Origin: JBDROU01 sp043809745 [NCBI: bacterium]
GTDB lineage: Bacteria > Elusimicrobiota > JBDRMW01
Assembly (NCBI GenBank): GCA_043809745.1
Contig: JBDROU010000041.1
Location: 1 to 48,424, forward strand
Direction of reading: 5' to 3'
Length of the DNA: 48,424 nt
Part shown: positions 25,687-34,312 of the stretch, piece after piece
Layout: the number at the start of each line of letters is the position of its first letter
How positions within the stretch are numbered: position 1 is the stretch's first letter
Notes under the pieces: model-generated
What the model saw: only the letters and a program-made list of their open reading frames with translations
Databases searched by the model: none
What the model was told of the DNA's origin: nothing
Made by a program: the position numbers and the translations under genes

Positions 25687-26676
25687 TTACGGAACTTCAA
25701 CAGTATCAAAAATACGCTTAATTATATCCTCGGAAGTGGTTTCCTCAGCCTCTGCCTCATAACTGGTAATTATCCTATGACGCAAAACATCCTCTCCTAT
25801 GGATTTAACATCCTCAGGCGTTACATAACCTCGTCCTTGAATAAAAGCATAAGCTTTAGCGGCCAATGTTAAAAAAATGGTCGCTCTGGGAGATGCCCCG
25901 TAAGATATCAAATCCTTAATATCCCCAAGTTTATAATCATCGGGAGTCCTGCTTGAGAAAACAATATCCACTATATAATTCTTAACTTTGTCGTCAACAT
26001 ATATATCTTTAATCACTTCCCGAGCTTTTATAATATCTTGCGGGGTAATAACCTTTTTTGCTGAAGGGATATCACCGGAAGTCATTCTTTCCAGAATAGC
26101 CTTTTCTTCCTGTTTATTTGGATATGTAATCTTTAGCTTAAGCATAAAACGGTCTATCTGGGCTTCCGGTAAAGGATAAGTACCTTCCTGTTCAATTGGA
26201 TTTTGGGTAGCCAGCACTAAAAATGGCTCTTCAAGATAAAAAGTCTCTTCACCAATAGTTATTTGCCGTTCCTGCATAGCCTCTAGTAAAGCAGATTGAA
26301 CTTTAGCGGGCGCACGGTTAATTTCGTCCGCAAGAATTATGTTAGAAAATATAGGGCCTTTCTTTATGGTAAACTCCCCGCCTTTAGGATTGTATATAGT
26401 TGTTCCCAAAAGATCTGCCGGCAGCAAATCCGGTGTAAACTGTATCCTGCGAAATTTTGTATCAATAGAGTTCGCAAGTGTTTTTACCGTTAATGTTTTT
26501 GCGAGTCCGGGAACACCTTCCAACAGAACATGCCCGTTTGCCAAGATGCCAACTAAAAGTCTTTCTAACAGATAATCCTGCCCTATAATTACTTTTTTAA
26601 TTTCTGTAAAGACCTGTTGAACAAATACACTTTCTTGCTTAACCTTTTCATTAATTACTTTAATATCCTGAGTCAT
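25687..26676 (-). CDS. moxR: MoxR-family AAA+ ATPase
   Basis: 329 residues. Walker A is EGVPGLAKT (about 55-62), Walker B is IILADEINRAPAKVQSALLEAM, and sensor 1 is LVLATQNPIEQEGTYPLPEAQ with the arginine finger region following. The C-terminal lid matches other MoxR proteins. They act as chaperones, often activating VWA-containing partners with ATP. It is the first gene of the Bat-like operon, preceded by AAGGAGG and by a dyad that covers a TATAAT box (26707-26730). Confidence 0.95.
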   Translation of the reverse strand: MTQDIKVINEKVKQESVFVQQVFTEIKKVIIGQDYLLERLLVGILANGHVLLEGVPGLAKTLTVKTLANSIDTKFRRIQFTPDLLPADLLGTTIYNPKGGEFTIKKGPIFSNIILADEINRAPAKVQSALLEAMQERQITIGEETFYLEEPFLVLATQNPIEQEGTYPLPEAQIDRFMLKLKITYPNKQEEKAILERMTSGDIPSAKKVITPQDIIKAREVIKDIYVDDKVKNYIVDIVFSSRTPDDYKLGDIKDLISYGASPRATIFLTLAAKAYAFIQGRGYVTPEDVKSIGEDVLRHRIITSYEAEAEETTSEDIIKRIFDTVEVP

Positions 26677-26706
26677 TTTCTACCTCCTTATTGTTTTCTA
26701 TAGATC

Positions 26707-26730
26707 CCGATACTTACAGTATTATATCGG
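26707..26730 (-). promoter_or_regulatory. Dyad over a TATAAT box upstream of the moxR/bat operon
   Basis: CCGATA at 26707 and TATCGG at 26725 form a 6-bp inverted repeat. The minus strand contains TATAAT at 26721-26726 inside it. A -35 at the right distance is weak. Overlap of a dyad with a -10 is what a repressor operator looks like, but no factor can be named. Confidence 0.4.
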
Positions 26731-26823
26731 AACACTAAATGTTGATCTTTTCAAACGATATTTTTGGGAGAACCAGATTATTTTGAGTTTATCTTTGCCT
26801 TTAATCTGATTAATTTGCTGATT

Positions 26824-27177
26824 TTACTTTTCGACACTTTGATTGATTATATAGCTATCAATAACCTTTTTATCATCAACACTTAAATCTTGAAATTCAA
26901 TGCCAACACCATTTAAATTTGAACTCTTACCGCCGCTGATTCTAATTACCCTCCCTCTAGCAATGAGCGGCCTCGGGGTTTCGGGAAGTGTAAATTCGAT
27001 TTTTAATTTTGACCCGCACTCAAAAGGAATATTTGTTTCTATAAAAACACCTCCAAGGCTTATGTTTGATGCGTAAAGCAGCAGAACTCCTATCCCGGTA
27101 ACTGTTTTGCCCTGGATATCTTCTACCGTTACCTCTACATTTACAGGAGCTCTTGGATATCGTCTGTTTTCGCTCAT
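26824..27177 (-). CDS. PilZ-domain protein
   Basis: 117 residues from the ATG at 27177, which has AAGGAG upstream; the longer frame starts only at a TTG. The PilZ signature is complete: N-terminal RRYPR, NISLGGVFIET (Asp/Asn-x-Ser-x2-Gly) and VGIEFQDLSVDD. Such domains bind cyclic di-GMP and control motility, secretion or exopolysaccharide. No GGDEF or EAL gene is adjacent. It lies between the outer-membrane protein and moxR. Confidence 0.9.
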   Translation of the reverse strand: MSENRRYPRAPVNVEVTVEDIQGKTVTGIGVLLLYASNISLGGVFIETNIPFECGSKLKIEFTLPETPRPLIARGRVIRISGGKSSNLNGVGIEFQDLSVDDKKVIDSYIINQSVEK

Positions 27178-27250
27178 ATCACATCTCCTTTTCAATCGGT
27201 ATTATATCACAAAATACTTCCAAAATCTAGTAATCTACAATACGCAGCCT

Positions 27251-28519
27251 CTAAAAAACTCCTTGAAACTGGAAGTATCCGCCGTCAAATATCGAAAACT
27301 TATCAAAGTCCTCTCCGTCAACTTCCCAACCACTTATTATCTTCATCCTCATATGCTCACTAAACACAAACTCAACTGCAAGCCTAATACGGTTTTCTCT
27401 TTGTGTGTTATTAAAAAATACTGCTCCTAACTTTCTTTCTTCAAAAATGGAATCATGCATGTATCCAAATTCAATAGCAGGATCAAAGAAATGTTTGTTG
27501 CTTCCTCGAAAAGGATAATAGCAGCAAAACACAAAAGGAGATATCTCTTTAGTGGAATAATATTCATCCATTGAATGGTCTAAATGAAATATTTTTTCTC
27601 CATACAAGTTTATTAGAGAACATCCGGTAAAATACTCAACCTTCCCCTGTCTGTTAATAATAAAATATGGACGAACTAAATATCTTTTATCTTTTATTTC
27701 GTAATCTGCGCCCATCGGGGCCGGCTTATGGGCTGTATCTTTATAATTACCTTCCATATCGACGCGCAGGCCAGGGGATACTGCACGAGAATCTACCAGC
27801 AGTTCACTGCCCAGCTTCCAATTCTGGAATTCTTCAATATACTCTTCCTGTGTTGAACCCAACTCAATATGCCTTAATTCGCCCGGGGTTTGATATCTGG
27901 CGTTAAAAGAGAATTTTAGCATATCCTTAATATTGTTTATCTTAACCTTAAACTCACGCGGACCTTTATTTAGATACTCCTCAAAACCCTCATTAACGGA
28001 TTTATCATGAAAAGCATAATTTTTGTCATAGTCTATCAGGTGATACTCCAACCTAATTCGGTTTCCTTCTTCAACACCATAGGCAACGGCATATCCAATA
28101 TCTATATCACCTTTATGAAAATGCGGTTCCATCATCACAGATGTTAATATATTTGCAAATGGCAAGTATTCTAATTCAATGGCATCTTCACTACTATTAA
28201 AGACCAGGGACTCCTCTAGATCATGCCTGTACCTGAACCACAGCTTATTTTCCACCAATGGAAATCTGAATTTTGCTTCCTGCAGATGGTAAATATGTCT
28301 CATATTTAGGCTGCCCCCGGTAGTCCTAAAAGCATTTTCAGCTGTTTCCCAATCAAAAACCCAGTCCGGATGGAAGTAATTCTGGAATATATCCAACTCA
28401 TACTCAGAATCATCAATATAAGGATTTAAGGTATTTCTGGCAAAAGATATTTTACTGAATAAATGGACTGTTATCGCAAATACAAAAAGGAATTTGACCA
28501 GTAGCCTAAAAATATTCAT
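27251..28519 (-). CDS. Outer-membrane beta-barrel protein, function unknown
   Basis: 422 residues. A signal peptide (LLVKFLFVFAITVHLFSKISFA) leads to a long beta-rich chain of alternating strands (KLWFRYRHDLEESLVF, RIRLEYHLIDYDKNYAF, FSFNARYQ, RIRLAVEFVFSE). The last residue is Phe (GYFQFQGVF), the usual BAM recognition ending. Spacing fits a 16- to 20-strand barrel, though the count is uncertain. Substrates are unknown. It overlaps the DUF362 gene by 4 bp and so is probably co-transcribed with it. Confidence 0.75.
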   Translation of the reverse strand: MNIFRLLVKFLFVFAITVHLFSKISFARNTLNPYIDDSEYELDIFQNYFHPDWVFDWETAENAFRTTGGSLNMRHIYHLQEAKFRFPLVENKLWFRYRHDLEESLVFNSSEDAIELEYLPFANILTSVMMEPHFHKGDIDIGYAVAYGVEEGNRIRLEYHLIDYDKNYAFHDKSVNEGFEEYLNKGPREFKVKINNIKDMLKFSFNARYQTPGELRHIELGSTQEEYIEEFQNWKLGSELLVDSRAVSPGLRVDMEGNYKDTAHKPAPMGADYEIKDKRYLVRPYFIINRQGKVEYFTGCSLINLYGEKIFHLDHSMDEYYSTKEISPFVFCCYYPFRGSNKHFFDPAIEFGYMHDSIFEERKLGAVFFNNTQRENRIRLAVEFVFSEHMRMKIISGWEVDGEDFDKFSIFDGGYFQFQGVF

Positions 28520-29718
28520 TTATGTTTTTTAAGCAGTATTATTGAAGTGAAAACTTTAGGAATCCATTTATAGATCGTTATGAACAAACCAACTATCGGA
28601 TTTCTTATTAATCTAATAGCGCCCTTCGGGCAGACCTCCTGACAGCAATAACACCTGATACAAAACTTATGGTTAATACTGGGCGGTTTTTCCTTTTCCA
28701 CAATTGACAACGCTTTTTGTGTTGGAGGACATATATTTACACAAGTATAACAGCTGTTGCATCTCCTGTTATCAATTACCGGTCTTAATGTTATTATATG
28801 CTTAACCTTTTGAGACAAATAATCACCCAAAAATTTCATATCCGGGGCAGGCTTATAAACATCAAAATACTTTACCTTTACTTCTTGCGTATTTTCACCG
28901 CGAATCTCAATATTATCTAAATCCCCAACACCCACACCTTGCTCATTGGCTAATCGTATAGTCGGCACCTCCATTGGATTGATGCCGATTATCTTGCATG
29001 ATACAGCGTCAACACTAACACCGTCCAATCCCATTATTACTAATCCGACATCTCTTAAGCGCCCGCTCTTCGGGCCATTCCCATCCATGCCAACAATGCC
29101 GTCCATTAAAGAAAAAATAGGATTAATTAATGAATACAGATCCACTAACATCTGGGAGAAGAGTTCAGTCCCCGGTAATTTAAAATGGTATGCAGCCTTG
29201 CGCAAACCGGGAACCATGCCGAAAATGTTTTTAACAGCGCCGGTAAAATATGTTTGGCCGTGAGTTTTTAGTTTTGGAAGGGAAACTACAAAATCTACAT
29301 TTGTAAAAGCCTTAGCTATAACAAACTTTTTTATCAGTTTTGATTTTTGATTAACAATCTCAACGGGGGTAAAAAAATCACTGGCATTTATTCCCAATTC
29401 TACAGCTGCTTTCTCAATCCCGCAGACCTTAAGAGCTTTTGCAGGAGAATCGATTGCAGGACTGTCTCCATAACAACAATCCGCTCCATACTCCTTTAAT
29501 ATCTTACCAATTGCCTTGAATACCGAAGGATGTGTAGTCACTCCTTTTTCCGGCTTGCTTGCATCAAGACAGTTCGGTTTAAGTAAAATCCTTTTTCCGG
29601 ATGTTGCTTTTTCATCTAACCCACCTATTAGATCTACAGCCTTTCTAACAGCATCTTCTACCTTCTGTTCATTATAATCCCAACAACGGACTACACTAAC
29701 TACTGATTTTTTATCCAT
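28516..29718 (-). CDS. DUF362 protein with two 4Fe-4S clusters
   Basis: 400 residues. The DUF362 part (1-300) has KRILLKPNCLDASKPEKGVTTHP, KLKTHGQTYFTGAVKNIFG and GLVIMGLDGVSVDAV. Two ferredoxin motifs end it, CNSCYTCVNICPP and CIRCYCCQEVCPKGAI. A hydrophobic C-terminus (IVGLFITIYKWIPKVFTSIILL) may associate with the membrane. DUF362 proteins are iron-sulfur proteins of unclear enzymatic role, common in anaerobes. It shares a 4-bp overlap with the barrel protein downstream. Confidence 0.9.
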   Translation of the reverse strand: MDKKSVVSVVRCWDYNEQKVEDAVRKAVDLIGGLDEKATSGKRILLKPNCLDASKPEKGVTTHPSVFKAIGKILKEYGADCCYGDSPAIDSPAKALKVCGIEKAAVELGINASDFFTPVEIVNQKSKLIKKFVIAKAFTNVDFVVSLPKLKTHGQTYFTGAVKNIFGMVPGLRKAAYHFKLPGTELFSQMLVDLYSLINPIFSLMDGIVGMDGNGPKSGRLRDVGLVIMGLDGVSVDAVSCKIIGINPMEVPTIRLANEQGVGVGDLDNIEIRGENTQEVKVKYFDVYKPAPDMKFLGDYLSQKVKHIITLRPVIDNRRCNSCYTCVNICPPTQKALSIVEKEKPPSINHKFCIRCYCCQEVCPKGAIRLIRNPIVGLFITIYKWIPKVFTSIILLKKHK

Positions 29719-29751
29719 ATCCTAAGTTTTGTTCTAAACAGTTTTTGTGCT

Positions 29752-29982
29752 TTATCCCTTTTCTTTTTTAATGCGTTTTACTATCCTACTCTTTAATCTT
29801 TTGGAAGCGACCGTTATAGAAACATGCTTCCTTAAACAAACCACTATTTGTTTCTCAAATTCATACTGATATTTGCATTGTGCGCAAACCAAGAGATGTT
29901 CTTCAAATTCCCGGCAGCATACATTGTCCAGGTCGCTGTCCATAAATTTGTATAACAGTTTTAATGTCTCTTTACAATCCAC
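29752..29982 (-). CDS. Zinc-finger anti-sigma factor
   Basis: 76 residues with a GTG start that has GGAG 7 bp upstream. The conserved ZAS motif reads HLLVCAQCKYQYEFEK (His-x3-Cys-x2-Cys) with an upstream Cys in the first helix (MDCKETLKLLYKFMD). There is no membrane segment, so it is a cytoplasmic, redox-type anti-sigma factor. It follows the ECF sigma gene by 15 bp, its evident partner. Oxidation of the zinc thiols could release sigma; this is inferred from the class. Confidence 0.88.
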   Translation of the reverse strand: MDCKETLKLLYKFMDSDLDNVCCREFEEHLLVCAQCKYQYEFEKQIVVCLRKHVSITVASKRLKSRIVKRIKKEKG

Positions 29983-29997
29983 GGAATTACTCCTTTT

Positions 29998-30627
29998 TTA
30001 AACTTTTCTGCTTTTCGATCCATAGTGCCATAATTGTTTCTGGAGGAAGCTGCGGCCTCTATTCAAACGGGATCTGACCGTTCCCATCGGTATTTTAAGA
30101 ATTGAAGCTACTTCCTTGTACGAGAATCCCTGTATATCGCTGAGCATCACTGCTTGCCTGAAATCTTCAGGCAGCTTCTTCAAAGCATTCTTAACATCCT
30201 GATAACTAAATTTATCCATAATAATCTTTTCCGGATCATCTATAGGCTGCGCTGATTGTTTTGATAGCTGGTTGTACACATAGAACTCTTCAATTTTTTC
30301 AAATTGATCATAATCAATAATACTTGGGAGCTTTTGTTTTTTTCTGTACCCATTAATATAAATGCTAGTGAGAATAGAATATACCCAAGCTCTAAAATTT
30401 GTGCCTAGCTTATAATGAGCAAAATATCTCCAGGCTTTAATAAATGTGTCGGATGTCAAATCTTCAGCCTGCTGCTTATTGCGGGTCATATGCAGTGAGT
30501 AGGCATATATCTCATCAAACAAAGGTTCTACCAGCTTTGTAAACTCTTCTTTTGAATGCAATATGCTTCCTGCTTTATTTTGAGCAGCTTTCACAGCATA
30601 AGAATTATTTTTTAGATTAGTTTCCAA
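29998..30627 (-). CDS. ECF-type RNA polymerase sigma factor
   Basis: 209 residues. Region 2 contains EDLTSDTFIKAWRYFAHYKLGTNFRAWVYSILTSIYIN, and region 4 contains LPEDFRQAVMLSDIQGFSYKEVASILKIPMGTVRSRLNRGRSFL. The linker lacks region 3. The start is a TTG. The N-terminal 30 residues are not typical and may be disordered. It is followed by a ZAS anti-sigma gene, the usual pair. It overlaps the zinc-ribbon protein by 11 bp. Its regulon cannot be read from the window. Confidence 0.93.
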   Translation of the reverse strand: METNLKNNSYAVKAAQNKAGSILHSKEEFTKLVEPLFDEIYAYSLHMTRNKQQAEDLTSDTFIKAWRYFAHYKLGTNFRAWVYSILTSIYINGYRKKQKLPSIIDYDQFEKIEEFYVYNQLSKQSAQPIDDPEKIIMDKFSYQDVKNALKKLPEDFRQAVMLSDIQGFSYKEVASILKIPMGTVRSRLNRGRSFLQKQLWHYGSKSRKV

Positions 30628-30904
30628 TTCCCCTGATCCTCTTTTTATGCTCTAAAATCTGGCTAAGAAGCACAGATTCCTTGCACTCAGTATCTGCTTT
30701 AATGGCCAGAGAATACATTTTGTAAAAAAATAGAAATACAAAATAAATCAACCCAAAATAAATAAATATTCTTAAATGAGTTGGGGTTATTACTCGTCTT
30801 GGTTTTTTATAATCGCCAAATACTTTTCTATTGATCAAATGCCCGCATTGGGGACATTTCTCTAATTGCTTTTGATTGGAATACCCGCATTTTGCACAAA
30901 TCAC
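30617..30904 (-). CDS. Zinc-ribbon membrane protein
   Basis: 95 residues from a GTG start. A CAKC-x11-CPQCGH zinc ribbon (Cys3, 6, 18, 21) leads to one membrane segment (LRIFIYFGLIYFVFLFFYKMY), and a short basic outer part. It looks like the small ribbon-TM proteins that act as adaptors. It overlaps the sigma gene by 11 bp, so the three (ribbon, sigma, anti-sigma) form an operon. Function is not known. Confidence 0.75.
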   Translation of the reverse strand: MICAKCGYSNQKQLEKCPQCGHLINRKVFGDYKKPRRVITPTHLRIFIYFGLIYFVFLFFYKMYSLAIKADTECKESVLLSQILEHKKRIRGIGN

Positions 30905-30943
30905 ATTTCACCGAATTATATATTTCAAATATTTACTTATTTC

Positions 30944-32863
30944 TCACTTCTTTATTTTAACAAAATTTAATAAACCACCCGCAAGGAGAACCTCTCTTTC
31001 CCTTGCTGATAAATTCAGATAAACGGAAAAACGAATATCTTTTGTTTTATTGGTAATTTCACAAAGCGCATCTGCCTCAATTATACTCCTGATGCCTGTA
31101 ACTGACATCTGATCTTCTAAACTGACAGAATTATAGGAATCTTTATTTTGAAAAACAGCGGGGATTATCCCGTAATTTATCAAGTTTTGCCTATGAATTC
31201 TCGCAAAGGATTTTGCAATTACCATCCTTACTCCCAGATACATCGGAGCAATCGCCGCATGTTCACGGCTTGATCCCTGGCCATAGTTTTCTCCAGCAAT
31301 TATAACACCGTTTTTATATCTTTTCGCTCTTTCTGCAAAATGAGAATCTACCTTTGAAAAAACATATTCTGAAATTGCCGGGATGTTGGATCTTAAAGGC
31401 AGTATGCGCGCTCCTCCAGGAAGTATATCGTCCGTAGAAATATTATCCCCTGTAATAATAAGCACCCTTAAATCTAAATTTGTTTCCAACGCTTTGGGGA
31501 GAACCAGCGGTTTAATGTTTCTGCCTCTTATAATATTAACCTTAGACCTATTTTTAATTGGCGGGATAATCAAGTTATCATCATAATTAATTTTTTTTGG
31601 CATAATCACCGAGATCCTGCGTTTAATACTTCTAGGATCTGTGATTACACCTTTTAAAGCTGAAACACTGGCCGTTTCAGGACTTACAAGGAACACCTGC
31701 GCATCTTCAGTGCCGCTTCTGCCTTTGAAATTTCTGTTAAATGTCCTTAGAGAAACTCCTCCGCTGCAGGGCGCTTGCCCCATGCCTATGCAAGGTCCGC
31801 ACGCAGTTTCTAATATTCGCGCACCTGACTGGATAATTGTGTGCAAAGCGCCATTTCTGGTAATAAGATCCAAGACTTGTCTTGATCCGGGAGAAATAAC
31901 AAGATCGACGTCTTTGCTGATTCTTTTTCCTTCTAATATACTTGCAACCGTCATCAAATCCTTATAAGAGGAATTTGTGCAACTCCCTATCGCTATTTGA
32001 TTAACTTTTTGGCCTTCAAGGTCTTTGACTTTAACTACATTATCCGGACTGTGCGGTTTGGCAATCATTGGTTCAACTTCATTCAAATCTATTTCCATGA
32101 CTTTTGAATAATATGCATCCTTATCAGCCTGAAGATTTTTATAATCTTTTAAGCGGTTTTGCATCTTAAGAAATTCTTTTGTTAAGCTATCGCTCGGAAA
32201 AACAGAAGAAGTAAGTCCCAACTCAGCACCCATATTAGTTATCGTAGCCCTCTCAGGCACAGTAAGCCATTTTAATGCATTCCCTCCGTATTCAAAAATC
32301 TTGCCAACCCCGCCTTTAACACCAATCCTTCTAAGTAATTCAAGTATTATATCTTTTGAGGAAACTAAATTATGCAGTTTGCCGTTTAGGTTAATTTTTA
32401 CAATCTCCGGATAATTGGTATAAAAAGGCTCCCCAGCCAATGCAAGCGTAACATCGAGCCCGCCTGCTCCAATAGCCAGCATCCCCAACGCGCCGGCAGT
32501 CGGTGTATGGCTGTCGGACCCAAGAAGAGTCATCCCCGGTTTTCCAAATCTCTCAAGATGAACCTGATGGCATATGCCATTCCCCGGCGGCGAGAAATAT
32601 ATCCCGTATTTTGCGGCAACAGACTGTAAATATCTATGATCATCGGCATTTTCAAAACCAACCTGCAAAGTATTATGATCTATGTAACTTACAGATGTTT
32701 TTGTTCTAATAGTGTCAAATCCTAGAGCCTCCCAAGAAAGATACACAAGCGTACCGGTAGCGTCTTGGGTAAGCGTTTGATCTATAGAAATCCCAATTTC
32801 TTTGCCCGGTTCCATATTCCCAGAAACTATATGGGATTTAACTAATTTCTCTACTATATTCAT
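30944..32863 (-). CDS. acn: Aconitate hydratase (short, Aquifex type)
   Basis: 639 residues, the length of the short bacterial aconitase-like family rather than AcnA (about 890). The cluster ligands are in GSCTNSSYK and ETACGPCIGMGQAPC; the C-terminal swivel domain contains GENYGQGSSREHAA. It converts citrate to isocitrate through cis-aconitate with a [4Fe-4S] cluster. Homoaconitase or isopropylmalate isomerase are related, but the fused swivel domain and IAIGSCTNS fit aconitase. It lies beside acetate kinase. Confidence 0.9.
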   Translation of the reverse strand: MNIVEKLVKSHIVSGNMEPGKEIGISIDQTLTQDATGTLVYLSWEALGFDTIRTKTSVSYIDHNTLQVGFENADDHRYLQSVAAKYGIYFSPPGNGICHQVHLERFGKPGMTLLGSDSHTPTAGALGMLAIGAGGLDVTLALAGEPFYTNYPEIVKINLNGKLHNLVSSKDIILELLRRIGVKGGVGKIFEYGGNALKWLTVPERATITNMGAELGLTSSVFPSDSLTKEFLKMQNRLKDYKNLQADKDAYYSKVMEIDLNEVEPMIAKPHSPDNVVKVKDLEGQKVNQIAIGSCTNSSYKDLMTVASILEGKRISKDVDLVISPGSRQVLDLITRNGALHTIIQSGARILETACGPCIGMGQAPCSGGVSLRTFNRNFKGRSGTEDAQVFLVSPETASVSALKGVITDPRSIKRRISVIMPKKINYDDNLIIPPIKNRSKVNIIRGRNIKPLVLPKALETNLDLRVLIITGDNISTDDILPGGARILPLRSNIPAISEYVFSKVDSHFAERAKRYKNGVIIAGENYGQGSSREHAAIAPMYLGVRMVIAKSFARIHRQNLINYGIIPAVFQNKDSYNSVSLEDQMSVTGIRSIIEADALCEITNKTKDIRFSVYLNLSAREREVLLAGGLLNFVKIKK

Positions 32864-32902
32864 AATTTACTCTTTAAATATTTAGATGTGCTGTATACCT
32901 TA

Positions 32903-34114
32903 TTACAAATCCCCGCTTCGTTTCACGACCTGAACAGTTTCTCTAGCTATTATTAATTCTTCATTTGTAGGCACCACGAGTATCTTAACCTTGCTTTCCT
33001 GCGTACTAATGATCCCCTCTTGAGAAATCATTTTTCTATTTTGTTCCACATCAAGCACCGAGTCCATAAATTCAAGATGCCTGCAAACCTCTTCTCTAAA
33101 AATCCAATCATTCTCGCCGACACCGCCGGCAAAAGTTATCGCATCAACTCCATTAAGAATAAATATATACTCCCCTATAAATTTCTTTACCTGATAAGCC
33201 TGAACCTCAAGCGCGAGTAAAGCTCTCTGCTCACCTTTTCTTGCAGCCGCTTCCAAATCTCTCATATCGCTGGATATCCCCGATAACCCCAAAAGTCCGC
33301 TTTTCTTATTCAGCATTTCTATTAATTGTCTATCATTCAAACCTTCTTTTTCCATCAATAACTCAAGTATAGACGGATCAATAGTACCGCTGCGCGTACC
33401 CATAATAATACCTTGTAGCGGCGTCATGCCCATACTCGTGTCTATTGATTTCCCGTACTCAACGGCCGTTATGCTTGTGCCGTTGCCTATGTGACATGTA
33501 ACAATTTTTAATTCCTCAATAGGCCTTTCAAGTATCTTTGCAGTTCTCTGGGCAACATAACTATGTGAAGTACCATGAAATCCGTAACGTCTTATCCCGT
33601 ATTTTTCTGACAGCTCATAAGGGATCCCGTAAATATATGCATATCTTGGCATTGTATGATGAAACGCCGTGTCGAAAACAGCTACATTCGGGGCATGCGG
33701 AAATATCTCCTTGGCGCTTTCTATCCCAACAAGATTAATAGGATTGTGCAGAGGCGCATAAATCGAATATTCATTAATATCATCCATAACATGCTTATCG
33801 ATTATCACAGAATCAGTGTATCTGCTGCCTCCATGAACTACCCTGTGGCCAATAGCATCAATTTCTTCCGTATTCTTTATGCATCCGATAGATGGATCTA
33901 CAATTATTCTGGCCATCAACTCAAAAGCTTTCTTATGGTCGGGGATATCTTCTTCTATTGTCTGAACATCTCTATTTACCACTCTAAACCTAACGGAGCT
34001 TCCCTTAACACCTATCTTTTCAACTTTTCCCTTTATCAACGCAGTTTCATTTTCCATATCAAAGAGCTGAAATTTCAGGGTTGAACTTCCGCAATTAATA
34101 ACCAATATTTTCAT
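32903..34114 (-). CDS. ackA: Acetate kinase
   Basis: 403 residues. The signature VINCGSSTLKFQLF opens the ASKHA fold; RRYGFHGTSHSYV, FDTAFHHTMP and MGTRSGTIDPSI are the family motifs, with catalytic His and Arg residues. It interconverts acetate plus ATP and acetyl phosphate, usual for energy gain in fermentation. No phosphotransacetylase gene is seen in the window. Transcription is probably driven by the promoter at 34187-34216. Confidence 0.97.
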   Translation of the reverse strand: MKILVINCGSSTLKFQLFDMENETALIKGKVEKIGVKGSSVRFRVVNRDVQTIEEDIPDHKKAFELMARIIVDPSIGCIKNTEEIDAIGHRVVHGGSRYTDSVIIDKHVMDDINEYSIYAPLHNPINLVGIESAKEIFPHAPNVAVFDTAFHHTMPRYAYIYGIPYELSEKYGIRRYGFHGTSHSYVAQRTAKILERPIEELKIVTCHIGNGTSITAVEYGKSIDTSMGMTPLQGIIMGTRSGTIDPSILELLMEKEGLNDRQLIEMLNKKSGLLGLSGISSDMRDLEAAARKGEQRALLALEVQAYQVKKFIGEYIFILNGVDAITFAGGVGENDWIFREEVCRHLEFMDSVLDVEQNRKMISQEGIISTQESKVKILVVPTNEELIIARETVQVVKRSGDL

Positions 34115-34186
34115 ATTTTCCTTTCTGATGCAGTTTGCAAAATAGCAAAGAACATATATCTTTTATTGAATTTCTTTGGACATCTA

Positions 34187-34216
34187 ATTATATAACATTT
34201 TGATTATGCTGTTCAA
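34187..34216 (-). promoter_or_regulatory. Sigma70-type promoter of ackA
   Basis: TTGAAC (34211-34216 on the plus strand as GTTCAA) and TATAAT (34187-34192) are separated by 18 bp. It lies about 75 bp upstream of the ackA start, with no gene between. Confidence 0.55.
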
Positions 34217-34312
34217 TTTGAAACTTTTTGATCATTCGACAAGCTAAATATGAATCACAAAATAGCGTTTATCGCTCAAACTGTCAAAAGCAACATTCTA
34301 CCTCAGTCACAA

